Made by a program: the position numbers and the translations under genes. From Celeribacter indicus (lineage in GTDB: Bacteria > Pseudomonadota > Alphaproteobacteria > Rhodobacterales > Rhodobacteraceae), in contig NZ_CP004393.1 of assembly GCF_000819565.1 (NCBI RefSeq), positions 2,976,001 through 3,040,000 on the forward strand: a stretch of DNA of 64,000 bases. Direction: 5' to 3'. Below are positions 34,770-43,633 of the stretch, one piece after another. The number at the start of each line of letters is the position of its first letter. The first letter of the stretch is position 1. The notes under the pieces were generated by a model, which worked only from the letters and a program-made list of their open reading frames with translations, had not been told where the DNA came from and ran no database searches.

Positions 34770-36818
34770 TCACGCCGCCTTGGTCAGAAGAAGGTTTCCG
34801 GCGCTGTCGCAGCGCGCGACGAAGCCGGGGGTCACGATCGTGGTCGTGTCGAACTGCTCGATCACGGCCGGTCCGGCGATGATGTCCCCGTCGCAGATGC
34901 TGTCGCGGCTGTAGACCGCGGCCTGATGGCCCTGCCCGCCGTGGTAGATCTCGCGATGACCGGTGCTCTCGAGCGCCTCGGAGGCCGCGCGCTGTCGGGC
35001 CGGCGGCAGTGTCGGCTTCGGCCGGCGTCCGAGCACCTTCACCCGCAGGGAGACCAGATCGACGGCGGCGGCCGGATCGCTGTTGTGATAGAGCGTCTCG
35101 TAGGTCTCGTGGAACTTCCGGGCCAGCAGCTCCGGCGTCAGATCGCCCGGCGCGACATCCGCCGGCAGGGTCACGTCGACGTCGAAGGCCTGTCCACCGT
35201 AGCGCATGTTGGCCGAGCGTACGATCTCGACCCGCTCGATCATCGGGTTCTCCGCGGCAAGGTTCTCCCTGCCCTCCTCCTCGAGCTCGGCATAGATCGC
35301 CTGCACGCTCTGGAGGTCGAGCTCGGCCAGCGGTCGGCGCAGGCTGCGGATGTAATTATACTGGTAATCCGCGATGGTCGCGCCCAAGGCGCACATCGTC
35401 CCCGGCGAGGGCGGCACGAGGATCTGGCCGATGCCCACCTCCTCGGCCAGCAGACAGGCATGGGTCGGCCCGGCGCCGCCGAAGGCGATGAGGGTGAAGT
35501 CGCGCGGATCGAGCCCGCGCTTCGTCATCATCGGCAGGATCGCGCTCGTCATCGTCGCGGTGCCGAGGCGCAGGATCGCCTCGGAGGCGGCCTCCGGCGA
35601 ACAGCCGAGCCGTTCGGCGATCCGGCCCACGGCCTCGACCGCGTTCTCGCGTTTCAGATGCAGCGTGCCGCCCGCGAATTTCTCGGCGTCGATGAAGCCC
35701 GCGACCATATAGGCGTCGGTTACGGTGGCATCGGTGCCGCCCCGGTCGTAGCAGGCCGGCCCCGGTTCCGCGCCGGCGCTGTGCGGCCCGAGCTTGAGGA
35801 TGCCGAAGGGATCGAACCAGGCGATGGAGCCGCCCCCCGCGCCCACGGCGAAGACGTCCACGGTCGGCATGACGATGGGGAAATCCCCGATCTCCGCATC
35901 GGTGGAATAGACCGGCTCATTGTCGCGGATGATCGAGAAATCGGCGCTGGTGCCGCCGATATCGAGCGTCACCGCATCGGCCACCCCGCTGAGGCCGGAG
36001 ACATAGGCCGCCGCCACCACGCCCGAGGCCGGCCCCGACAGCATGGTGTTCACCGGCTTCGCCTTCGCGCTCTCGGCGCTGAGCACGCCGCCGTTCGACT
36101 GGGTGATCTGCAACGCCGTGTCGAGCCCGACCTCCTGCGTGTCGATCACGAGATTGTCGACATAGCGGCTCATGATCGGCTGCACGAAGGCGTTGAGCGA
36201 GGCGACGCTGGCCCGTTCGTATTCGCGGATCTCCGACCACAGGTCGGAGGAGCAGGACAGGTAGAGGTCCGGCCGCGCCGCGCGGATCCGCTCCGCGATC
36301 TGCTGCTCCGCCGCCGCGCTGCTGTAGGAGCCGAGGAGGCAGATCGCGACGCTCTCGACCTCGGGCGCGAACCCGGCAATCGCCGCGTCGACCGCCGCGA
36401 GCCCGGCCGAAAGGTCGGTGTCGCCGCCGCGAAGCGGAATTTCGAACACGTCCTCGCGCGCGATGATCGCCTCCGGCAGGCTGGCCTTCAGGTTGAAGAT
36501 GTCCTTCTTGCGCAGCCGCGCAATCTCCAGGATGTCCCGGTTGCCCTCGCTGACGATCAGCGCACAGCGCGCGCCGCGGCGCTGGAGAACCGCGTTCAGG
36601 GCGATGGTCTGGCCGTGAACGAAATAGGAAATGGCGTCCGGCGTGCTGCCGACAGATGCCATCAATTCGCTGATACCCCGCGCAACCGCCTGCGACGGCG
36701 ACGAGGGCGTGCTCGCGACCTTGTGGGTGTGCGAGGCGGCACCGTCGAGCGCAAGCAGGCTCAGATCCGTGAAAGTCCCCCCGATGTCGATGCCAAGCTG
36801 GAAACGGCCTTCGCTCAC
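34770..36818 (-). CDS. Hydantoinase A/oxoprolinase family subunit
   Basis: A 682-residue ATP-binding partner of HyuB. The N-terminal phosphate motif is LGIDIGGTFTD; later blocks VTLDIGGTSADFS and VGAGGGSIAW complete the ASKHA-type ATPase fold. I place the start at GTG (36818) because GGGAGGACAAT sits ahead of it; a TTG at 36851 would be further upstream. It is the first gene of the long operon and has a tandem operator-like repeat 30 bp upstream. Confidence 0.9.
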   Translation of the reverse strand: MSEGRFQLGIDIGGTFTDLSLLALDGAASHTHKVASTPSSPSQAVARGISELMASVGSTPDAISYFVHGQTIALNAVLQRRGARCALIVSEGNRDILEIARLRKKDIFNLKASLPEAIIAREDVFEIPLRGGDTDLSAGLAAVDAAIAGFAPEVESVAICLLGSYSSAAAEQQIAERIRAARPDLYLSCSSDLWSEIREYERASVASLNAFVQPIMSRYVDNLVIDTQEVGLDTALQITQSNGGVLSAESAKAKPVNTMLSGPASGVVAAAYVSGLSGVADAVTLDIGGTSADFSIIRDNEPVYSTDAEIGDFPIVMPTVDVFAVGAGGGSIAWFDPFGILKLGPHSAGAEPGPACYDRGGTDATVTDAYMVAGFIDAEKFAGGTLHLKRENAVEAVGRIAERLGCSPEAASEAILRLGTATMTSAILPMMTKRGLDPRDFTLIAFGGAGPTHACLLAEEVGIGQILVPPSPGTMCALGATIADYQYNYIRSLRRPLAELDLQSVQAIYAELEEEGRENLAAENPMIERVEIVRSANMRYGGQAFDVDVTLPADVAPGDLTPELLARKFHETYETLYHNSDPAAAVDLVSLRVKVLGRRPKPTLPPARQRAASEALESTGHREIYHGGQGHQAAVYSRDSICDGDIIAGPAVIEQFDTTTIVTPGFVARCDSAGNLLLTKAA

Positions 36819-37171
36819 ATTGTCCTCCCAAACTTCCGTGATATTCCTCAATTCATAAATTGATTACACATTTCATAAATTAGGGTCAACCGCGAACCGG
36901 GAGCGACCGGCAAAGACTCCGGCGCATTTCCGCGCGCCGATGGTCGCGCCAATCGTCTCCGTGGGGATGAAAAACAAGGATCTCATGGGAACGGCTCCCT
37001 CTCCGCCCGCGCGGGGGCGGCCTTTGGGATGGCGATGCGGCGGCGCCCCGCCGCGCGGGGCATCGCCGGGCCTGGCTCCCGCTCACGCCATCCGGCTGCG
37101 CGGGAGGAGCAGGATGTCCAGAAGGCGCCCGCCACCGCTTCGGCCGCAGGCGCTCGGCCGGTCGGGCCGGA
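36819..37171. other. Gap between hyuA and nadC genes
   Basis: The left 65 bp contain the A/T-rich tandem repeat listed separately. The remaining GC-rich part up to the nadC stop shows no gene, RNA or clear terminator. Confidence 0.5.
36848..36881 (-). promoter_or_regulatory. Tandem operator-like repeat ahead of the hyuA operon
   Basis: The 10-mer TTCATAAATT occurs twice (36852-36861 and 36872-36881), exactly 20 bp apart, two DNA turns. The first copy is embedded in the perfect palindrome TCAATT-CATA-AATTGA. It lies 30-60 bp before the HyuA start codon. No other copy was noticed in the window. Confidence 0.6.
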
Positions 37172-38023
37172 TCAGAAATCCAGCCCGAAATCGACCGTGC
37201 CGGCCGAATGGGTGAGCGCCCCGGAGGAAATATAGTCGACGTTGGTGGCGGCGATCTCCTTCAGGCGGTCGAGACGGACATTGCCGCTCGCCTCGGTCTT
37301 CATGCGGCCGTCGATGCGCCGCACCGCGGTCGCCATGTCCTCGGTCGTCATGTTGTCGAACAGCACGGCATGCGCGCCGCCGACCTCGAGCACCTCGTCG
37401 AGCTGCCCGAGCCCGTCGATCTCGATCTCGACCACCACCATGTGCCCCGCATTGCGCTTCACCGCTTCCAGCACCGGACGGACGCCGCCCGCGGAGGCGA
37501 TGTGGTTGTCCTTGATCAGGATCGCATCGGAGAGGGAAAAGCGGTGGTTGAAGCCGCCGCCGTGGAGAATCGCGAGCTTCTCGACGATCTTCATCCCCGG
37601 CGTCGTCTTGCGCGTGCAGGTGATCCGCGTTTCGGTGCCTTCGAGCTCGCGGGCATAGCGCGCCGTCAGCGTCGCCGTCCCCGACAGACGCCCCGCGAAA
37701 TTGAGCGCGACGCGCTCGGCCGCGAGGATCGAGGCGGCGGCCCCCTCGATCGTCATCAGCGTGTCCCCCGCCTTGCAGGCGGTCCCGTCCGCGACGCGGA
37801 TCTCGACCGCGAGCGTGGGGTCGATCAGCCGGAAGGCCAGCGCGGCCACCTGCATGCCGGAGACGACGGCGTCCTGCCGCGCGTTCAGCTCCGCACGATA
37901 CCGCGTGCCCGCGGGAATGACGGCCCGCGTGGTGACGTCACCCGCGGCGCCGAGGTCTTCCATGATCGCGTTGCGGACCAGCGGCTCGAGGATGATGTCC
38001 GGGACATTGGCAAAACTGTTCAC
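37172..38023 (-). CDS. nadC: Nicotinate-nucleotide pyrophosphorylase (quinolinate phosphoribosyltransferase)
   Basis: A 283-residue QPRTase that joins quinolinate to PRPP with decarboxylation, in NAD synthesis. Family motifs are EDLGAAGDVTT, LNFAGRLSGTAT, TCTRKTTPGMK, LHGGGFNHR and IKDNHI. The start is GTG with GAAGGAG 7 bp ahead. No nadA or nadB gene is nearby. It follows the aldehyde dehydrogenase gene on the same strand by 252 bp, so its role may be in the catabolic region rather than in routine NAD synthesis (inference). Confidence 0.9.
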   Translation of the reverse strand: MNSFANVPDIILEPLVRNAIMEDLGAAGDVTTRAVIPAGTRYRAELNARQDAVVSGMQVAALAFRLIDPTLAVEIRVADGTACKAGDTLMTIEGAAASILAAERVALNFAGRLSGTATLTARYARELEGTETRITCTRKTTPGMKIVEKLAILHGGGFNHRFSLSDAILIKDNHIASAGGVRPVLEAVKRNAGHMVVVEIEIDGLGQLDEVLEVGGAHAVLFDNMTTEDMATAVRRIDGRMKTEASGNVRLDRLKEIAATNVDYISSGALTHSAGTVDFGLDF

Positions 38024-38275
38024 GTAAGTGCTCCTTCTTTGATGTCGCGCCCCCTCCGGCCGGTCTGCCGGCACCTGGAGGAGAGGATATGTCATGGCCT
38101 GCATCGGCGGGCGGCGCCGGGGTCCGAAGCGCGAACAGGGCCCGCGCGGGGATGCCCCGCGCAGACCCTCATGCGTCTCCATCCGTCAGGATGCGATCCC
38201 GCCCCTGCCCGCGCCTCGGCCGGACTGGCCATGCCGGGGCAGCGTCACAGGACCGCGGACCTCCGCGCCCCGCAC

Positions 38276-39757
38276 TTACTGGCCGGAAAGATTGATATGG
38301 ACGTTTTTCTCGTGGGTAAAGGCAATCAGCTCGCCGATCCCCTCCTCACGGCCGATCCCCGATTGCTTGACCCCGCCGAAGGGCGCGCCGAGGAAATGGC
38401 GGCCGACCTCGTTGACCCAGACAAAGCCCGCCTCGACCCGTGCCGCGGCGCGGTGCGCAGTGACCAGATCGCGTGTCCAGATGGCACAGGTCAGGCCGAG
38501 TTCCAGCCCGTTGACCTCGCGCAGCATCTCGGTCTCGTCGCTCCATTTGCGGACCGCCAGGACCGGGCCGAAGATCTCCTCGCGCGCGATGCGCATCTCG
38601 GGGGTCACGTCGGCGAAGATGGTCGGCTCGATGAAGCAGCCCTTGCCCAGCGGCCCGTCGGTGACGGCATTGCCGCCGGTGACGGCGCGCGCGCCCTCGC
38701 TCTTGGCCGACTCGATATAGCCCATCACCCGGTTGAACTGGTCCCGGCTGACGATGGCGCCCATCGTGGTCTCGGGGTCGGTCGGGATCCCCGGCTTGTA
38801 GCGCGCGATCTTGTCGGAGAGGTAGGACAGCACCTCGTCATGGATATCCTCATGCAGGAAGGCCCGGCTCGTCGAACCGCAGGACTGGCCGCACCAGCCG
38901 AAATTCATGCCGGCGACAAGGGCGTCGGCGATCTTTTCGGGCTTGCTGTCGGGATAGGCGATCAGCGCGTTCTTGCCGCCGAGCTCCAGCAGCACCGGCT
39001 TCACCGTCGAACTGGCGCTGCGCATCACCGCGCGGCCCGCGCCAACCGACCCGATCAGCGTCACCTTGGCGACGCCCGGATGTTCGGCCAGCGCCGCGCC
39101 CGCCTCGGTCCCGCCGGGCAGCACGCTGAACGTGCCCTTCGGCAGCAGCCCGTCGACGATCTCCGCGAGGCGCAGCGCCGAGAGCGGCGCCTGCACCGGC
39201 GGCTTGATGATCACGGCGTTGCCGGCCGCGAGCGGGGCGGCCATCTTGCCGCCGCAGAACATGAACGGGTGGTTGAACGCCAGGATGCGCGCCACGACGC
39301 CGAGCGGCTGGCGCAGCGTCATGTTCACCCGGTCGGGCCCCATCGGGATCGTGTCGCCCTTCATCTCGGTCACGAGACCGGCAAAGAGGTCCATCTGCGC
39401 CGCCGCAATGGCCGCGTCACCGCGCATTTCCGTATAGGGGTTGCCGCAGTTGGCCGCGTCGATCAGCGCCAGCTCGTCGCCATGCTTGCGCAGGAGGGCG
39501 GCGATCTCCTTCAGGATGCGGCCGCGCTCCAGCGGCGGCACGTCGCGCCATTCGAGAAAGCCGGCCTGCGCCGCCGCGACCGCCGCGTCCACGTCGGCCG
39601 TGCCCGCGGTGGCGACGGCGCGGATGACCTGTCCCGTCGCCGGGTTCAGCGTGTCGTCGTAGGAGCCGCTTGCCGGCTTGTGCCATTCCCCGCCGAAATA
39701 CAGATCGACATGCTGCGGCAGCGACTGATCGACGTCAATTTTCAGAGCGTGCGTCAA
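38276..39757 (-). CDS. NAD(P)-dependent aldehyde dehydrogenase
   Basis: A 493-residue ALDH-superfamily enzyme. The catalytic Cys lies in GMNFGWCGQSC, the general-base Glu in LLELGGKNAL, and the cofactor motif in VTLIGSVGAGRAV. The C-terminal EEIFGPVLAVRKW block is typical. The start is TTG with GGAGGATC 8-9 bp ahead. The regulon palindrome lies 37 bp upstream. A benzaldehyde-type substrate would fit the nearby benzoylformate-decarboxylase-like gene, but the family is broad. Confidence 0.92.
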   Translation of the reverse strand: MTHALKIDVDQSLPQHVDLYFGGEWHKPASGSYDDTLNPATGQVIRAVATAGTADVDAAVAAAQAGFLEWRDVPPLERGRILKEIAALLRKHGDELALIDAANCGNPYTEMRGDAAIAAAQMDLFAGLVTEMKGDTIPMGPDRVNMTLRQPLGVVARILAFNHPFMFCGGKMAAPLAAGNAVIIKPPVQAPLSALRLAEIVDGLLPKGTFSVLPGGTEAGAALAEHPGVAKVTLIGSVGAGRAVMRSASSTVKPVLLELGGKNALIAYPDSKPEKIADALVAGMNFGWCGQSCGSTSRAFLHEDIHDEVLSYLSDKIARYKPGIPTDPETTMGAIVSRDQFNRVMGYIESAKSEGARAVTGGNAVTDGPLGKGCFIEPTIFADVTPEMRIAREEIFGPVLAVRKWSDETEMLREVNGLELGLTCAIWTRDLVTAHRAAARVEAGFVWVNEVGRHFLGAPFGGVKQSGIGREEGIGELIAFTHEKNVHINLSGQ

Positions 39758-39793
39758 GGTATGATCCTCCCTTTTTCTTGGGCCTGAAATAAC

Positions 39794-39805
39794 TTAGATT
39801 TCTAA
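39794..39805 (-). promoter_or_regulatory. Shared 12-bp regulon palindrome, aldehyde dehydrogenase promoter
   Basis: TTAGATTTCTAA is the perfect form of the motif (arms TTAGA and TCTAA around TT), 37 bp before the TTG start codon. Confidence 0.7.
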
Positions 39806-39930
39806 CGGATGTCAAGGGAACGCACCCCTGCCCCGGCGTTTCCACGGCAGATTTTCGCACGAGGAGCCTGTGCATCCATGCACCGGAAAGGCGGATATGT
39901 TGAAAAATATCGCCACCGCGCCTGGAACGC

Positions 39931-39961
39931 CCCGGTCATGGCCTGCGAAAGCTTGACCGGG
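39931..39961. repeat. Palindromic intergenic element
   Basis: Arms CCCGGTCA and TGACCGGG flank a 15-nt loop, and a second GC-rich imperfect palindrome follows at about 39987-40018. The composition resembles small dispersed palindromes common between genes in this group, but I cannot see a second full copy here. The rest of the 39758-40068 gap holds only the regulon box. Confidence 0.35.
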
Positions 39962-40068
39962 AAACGACATCATGTGCAGGAGGTTATACCCGCACGCGCA
40001 GGGATCTCCCGATCCGGGCCGGGGGCGGCCAAGTTTTTCACAGGCGCATTTTACAGGCAATTCGATAC

Positions 40069-40890
40069 ATGACCACTCAGCAAGCGAAGGAAACGGATGT
40101 GGAAGAAAAAGGTGGCGCCCGTCAGCACATTCAATCTGTCGTCGTGGGAGCCAGGCTGCTGGAGGCGCTGGTCCGCCGCAACGACTCGATGTCGCTCACC
40201 GCGATTTCCAAGGCGGCGGACATGGCTCCGGCCAAGGCGCACCGCTATCTCGCGAGCTTCATCGAGACCGGTCTGATCACGCAGAGCAAGACGACGGGAT
40301 ATTACGATCTCGGCCCGCTGTCGCTGGATCTCGGCCTCGCCGCGATCCGGCGCCTCGATGTGGTCGAACTGGCCTATCCGTTCATGGTCTCGCTGCGCGA
40401 GGAGACGGGCGAGACCGTGTCCCTCTCGGTGCTCGGGAATTTCGGGCCGACGCTCGTGCGCTGGGTGCCGAACAACGCGCCGGTGAACATCACCGTCAAT
40501 GTCGGCTCCGTCCTGCCGCTGCTCACCTCCTCGAACGGGCGCGCCTTCGCCGCCTTCCTGCCGCCCGAGAAGGCCGACCCGCTGATCGAGAAGGAACTGG
40601 CCGAAGGCTCCGCCGCGCTCGAGGCCGCAAACATCCGCTCGCGGGCCGATGTCGACCGCGTGCTGAACTCCGTGCGCGAGAGCGGCGTCGCGGAAGCGGT
40701 GGGGCTGGTGCTTCCGGCCATCGCGTCGCTGAGCTGCCCGATCTTCGACCGGACCAACACCGTCGTGGCCGTGCTCACGGTGCTCGGGATCACCGGGATG
40801 ATCTCCACGGAAAGGGACAGCCCGATATCGCAGACCCTCCGCAGGACCGCCGCGCGCATCTCCGAGATGCTCGGCGCGCGGATGGGCTGA
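40069..40890 (+). CDS. IclR-family transcriptional regulator
   Basis: A 273-residue regulator. An N-terminal winged helix (about residues 20-80, MSLTAISKAADMAPAKAHRYLASFIETGLI) is followed by the IclR effector domain (AYPFMVSLREETGETVSLSVL onwards). IclR proteins often respond to aromatic acids. It is divergent from the aldehyde dehydrogenase gene and is one of two plausible regulators of the catabolic region; the 12-bp palindrome nearby looks more like a MarR-type site. Confidence 0.92.
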   Translation: MTTQQAKETDVEEKGGARQHIQSVVVGARLLEALVRRNDSMSLTAISKAADMAPAKAHRYLASFIETGLITQSKTTGYYDLGPLSLDLGLAAIRRLDVVELAYPFMVSLREETGETVSLSVLGNFGPTLVRWVPNNAPVNITVNVGSVLPLLTSSNGRAFAAFLPPEKADPLIEKELAEGSAALEAANIRSRADVDRVLNSVRESGVAEAVGLVLPAIASLSCPIFDRTNTVVAVLTVLGITGMISTERDSPISQTLRRTAARISEMLGARMG

Positions 40891-40912
40891 CCCGCCCCCC
40901 GTCCATGCGAAA

Positions 40913-40935
40913 GGGGCGCCACATCGTGACGCCCC
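40913..40935. terminator. Hairpin between convergent iclR and alcohol dehydrogenase genes
   Basis: Arms GGGGCG and CGCCCC with an 11-nt loop lie between the two stop codons. On the minus strand the stem is followed by TTT. Moderate as a terminator. Confidence 0.5.
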
Positions 40936-40956
40936 CTCCTTCGTCTCGCGACCGGC

Positions 40957-43155
40957 CTACTGGTTGTTGGCCAGCTCTTCGCGCAGATCCTCGTTGCGGC
41001 GCGCGATATACTGCTTGAGCTCCTCCTGCTCCTCCTCGCTCAGCTTCGTGCTGAAATCGGGCATGCCCGAGCTCGCCAGCCCGCCCTGGAGGATGACGTC
41101 GAAGACCTCGTACCTGTCCTGCGACATGTAGCGCAGGTCGGGGACCACCCCGCCGCTGATCGCGTCGACCCCGTGGCAGGCCGCGCAATGGACGAGGAAG
41201 TTGAACGCGCCATGCGCGAGCTGCTCCTCGCTCATCTCGGTCTGGGCCAGGACAGAGGGTTCGGGAAGCGGCGACGGCGCCGGCGGCATCTCGGCCGTTC
41301 CGCCGAGCTTGAACACCATGACCTGCGCATTCGCCTGCTGTTCGGCCTGCTGGGCGACAGGACCGGAGAACAGCGTATAGCCCCCGCCCCAACCGACGGA
41401 GACGGCGATATACTGCTCTCCGTCGACCCGGTAGGTCACCGGCGCCGCGACGATCCCGGTGTTGACCGGCGTCTCGTAGAGCACCGCGCCGTCTTCCGCG
41501 TCATAGGCGAAGAATTCGCCCGCGCCGGTGCCCTGGAACACCAGCCCGCCCGCCGTGGTGAGCGTCCCGCCATTATACATGGCGGTGTAATCCTTGGACC
41601 AGCGAGCCTCCTGCGCCACCGGATCCCAGGCGATGAGGCGCCCGTGCCAGGCCTCCTGCATCTTCTCGCGATCCTCCAGCTTGGACAGGTCGGGAATGTC
41701 CTCCGCCGAGGGCCGGACCTCGCTCCCCTCCTCGGGCGGCAGACCCATGGTGATGATCGCGCCGAAGTTGTAGGTGCCCTTCTCCGCGGGCATCGGCGAT
41801 TCATCGATCGCCTGGAAATACCACGCCCCGATCATCGCCGGGATATACATCAGCCCCGTCTCCGGGTTGAAGGACATCGGGTGCCAGTTGTGCCCGCCGA
41901 AGCCCGAGGGCGTCACGAGCTTGAGCTCGCCGTCGTCGTAGCGCGCGATCTCCTCGTTGAAGATCGGGCGCCCGGTCTCGATGTCGATCCCCTCGGCCCA
42001 GTTCACCGGCACGTAGTTCTCGGCCGAGATCAGCGTCCCGTCGGTCCGGTCAATCACGTAGAAGAAGCCGTTCTTCGGCGCCTGCATGATGACCTTGCGG
42101 AGCTCTCCGTCGATCTCGATATCGGCCAGCGTCATCTGCTGGGTCGCGGTGAAGTCCCACTCGTCCCCCGGCGTCGTCTGGTAGTGCCAGACATACTCGC
42201 CCGTGTCGGGCTTCAGCGCCACGATGGAGGAGACGAAGAGGTTGTCGCCCTCCCCCTCGCTGCGCAGCTTGCGGCTCCAGACCGACGCGTTGCCGACCCC
42301 GATGTAGAGCAGGTCCAGCTCCGGGTCGTAGGACATCGAATCCCACACCGTGCCGCCGCCGCCGTATTCGGCATAATCCGTGCCGAACCAGGTCTCGCGC
42401 GCCATCGCCATCGCGTCGTTTTCCGGCGGCAGCTCGGGATCGCCCGGCACCGTGAAGAAGCGCCAGGCCTCCTCCCCGGACTCCGCGTCATAGGCCGTGA
42501 CATAGCCCCGCACGCCGTATTCCGCACCGCCGTTGCCGATCAGCACCTTGTCCTTCACGATCCGGGGCGCGCCGGTGATCGTGTAGTTCCGGCTGGCGTC
42601 GATCACCGTGTCCACGATCCACTCGACCTCGCCCGTCTCCGCATCGAGCGCGGCGAGGCGACCGTCGATCACGCCGACATAGACGCGCCCCTTCCAGACC
42701 GCGACCCCGCGGTTGACCACGTCGCAGCAGGCGGATGCAGCCACCTGGCGATCCACGTCGGGATCGTATTTCCACAGCAATTCTCCGCTCGTCGCATCGA
42801 GCGCATAGACTTTGCTCCAGGGGCCGGTGACATACATCACCCCATCGACGACGATGGGCGTCGCCTCCATCCCGCGGTCGTCGTCGATCTTGAAGGACCA
42901 TGCGAGGCCAAGCTCATCGACATTCTCGCGGTTGATATCCGCCAGAGGGCTGTAGCGTTTCTCTTCATAGGTCCGGCCGTGCAGCAGCCAGTTGTCGATA
43001 TCGTCATCGGCGGCGACCGCGCGCGCCTCGTCGATCTGACCTTTCGCCGGGGTGCCGTCGTTCGTTTGCGCGACGGCAAGGCCGGCAGGGGCAATCATCA
43101 CGCATGACAGCCACGCAGCCCGGACCATTCCCGTCAGAAACAGGTTCCTGGACAT
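40957..43155 (-). CDS. PQQ-dependent quinohemoprotein alcohol dehydrogenase
   Basis: A 732-residue periplasmic enzyme: signal peptide ending near residue 29 (GLAVAQ), an eight-bladed PQQ propeller and a C-terminal cytochrome c domain with the heme motif CAACH. The vicinal disulfide typical of PQQ enzymes is ASACCDVV. The segment around the catalytic Asp reads GDEWDFTATQ; lanthanide enzymes have a second Asp two residues after the catalytic one, here Thr, so a calcium enzyme is predicted. It oxidises primary or secondary alcohols and passes electrons to cytochromes. It is preceded by HbpS-like and SDR genes on the same strand. Confidence 0.93.
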   Translation of the reverse strand: MSRNLFLTGMVRAAWLSCVMIAPAGLAVAQTNDGTPAKGQIDEARAVAADDDIDNWLLHGRTYEEKRYSPLADINRENVDELGLAWSFKIDDDRGMEATPIVVDGVMYVTGPWSKVYALDATSGELLWKYDPDVDRQVAASACCDVVNRGVAVWKGRVYVGVIDGRLAALDAETGEVEWIVDTVIDASRNYTITGAPRIVKDKVLIGNGGAEYGVRGYVTAYDAESGEEAWRFFTVPGDPELPPENDAMAMARETWFGTDYAEYGGGGTVWDSMSYDPELDLLYIGVGNASVWSRKLRSEGEGDNLFVSSIVALKPDTGEYVWHYQTTPGDEWDFTATQQMTLADIEIDGELRKVIMQAPKNGFFYVIDRTDGTLISAENYVPVNWAEGIDIETGRPIFNEEIARYDDGELKLVTPSGFGGHNWHPMSFNPETGLMYIPAMIGAWYFQAIDESPMPAEKGTYNFGAIITMGLPPEEGSEVRPSAEDIPDLSKLEDREKMQEAWHGRLIAWDPVAQEARWSKDYTAMYNGGTLTTAGGLVFQGTGAGEFFAYDAEDGAVLYETPVNTGIVAAPVTYRVDGEQYIAVSVGWGGGYTLFSGPVAQQAEQQANAQVMVFKLGGTAEMPPAPSPLPEPSVLAQTEMSEEQLAHGAFNFLVHCAACHGVDAISGGVVPDLRYMSQDRYEVFDVILQGGLASSGMPDFSTKLSEEEQEELKQYIARRNEDLREELANNQ

Positions 43156-43191
43156 GTTCTCTCCTCCCTAATGATGTGCAGAGGCCGGGGT

Positions 43192-43599
43192 TCAGCCGGC
43201 TGTGCGCTCTGCGGCTGCGACACCGGCGGTTGCCGCCGCCGTATCCTGATCGGTCGAGCCCCCCGCGACGCCGACCGCGCCGATGAGCTGCCCGTCCCTG
43301 CGGATCGGCAGTCCTCCGGCAAAAACCACCGGCAGGCCGCCATGGGTGGTCTGGAACCCGTAATAGGGCGCCCCCGGCTGCACGGCGCCGAGCAGGTCGC
43401 CGCTCGGCATTCCCATCGCGGCGGCGGTAAAGGCCTTCCCGCGCGAGATCTCGATGCTCGCGAGCGGCGCACCGTCCATGCGGGCGAAGGCGACGAGGTT
43501 GCCCCCCGCGTCGAGGATGGTCACGCTCGAGGGCGCTTCGCTCGCCTCGATGGCTTCACGCAGCACACGGGCCGCGAGGTCGTAAGGAAATGTGGTCAA
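43192..43599 (-). CDS. HbpS/GlcG-family protein (DUF336)
   Basis: A 135-residue protein of the GlcG/HbpS family. Typical parts are VTILDAGGNLVAFARMDGA, SRGKAFTAA and GLPIRRDGQLIGAVGVAGG. Members bind heme or small molecules and often sit beside quinoprotein dehydrogenases, as here. The best start is TTG with GGAGGAG upstream. There is no signal peptide from this start. It lies between the SDR and the alcohol dehydrogenase genes. Confidence 0.82.
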   Translation of the reverse strand: MTTFPYDLAARVLREAIEASEAPSSVTILDAGGNLVAFARMDGAPLASIEISRGKAFTAAAMGMPSGDLLGAVQPGAPYYGFQTTHGGLPVVFAGGLPIRRDGQLIGAVGVAGGSTDQDTAAATAGVAAAERTAG

Positions 43600-43633
43600 G
43601 GTCTCCTCCTGTCTTGCTGTTCCACGAAAGATG

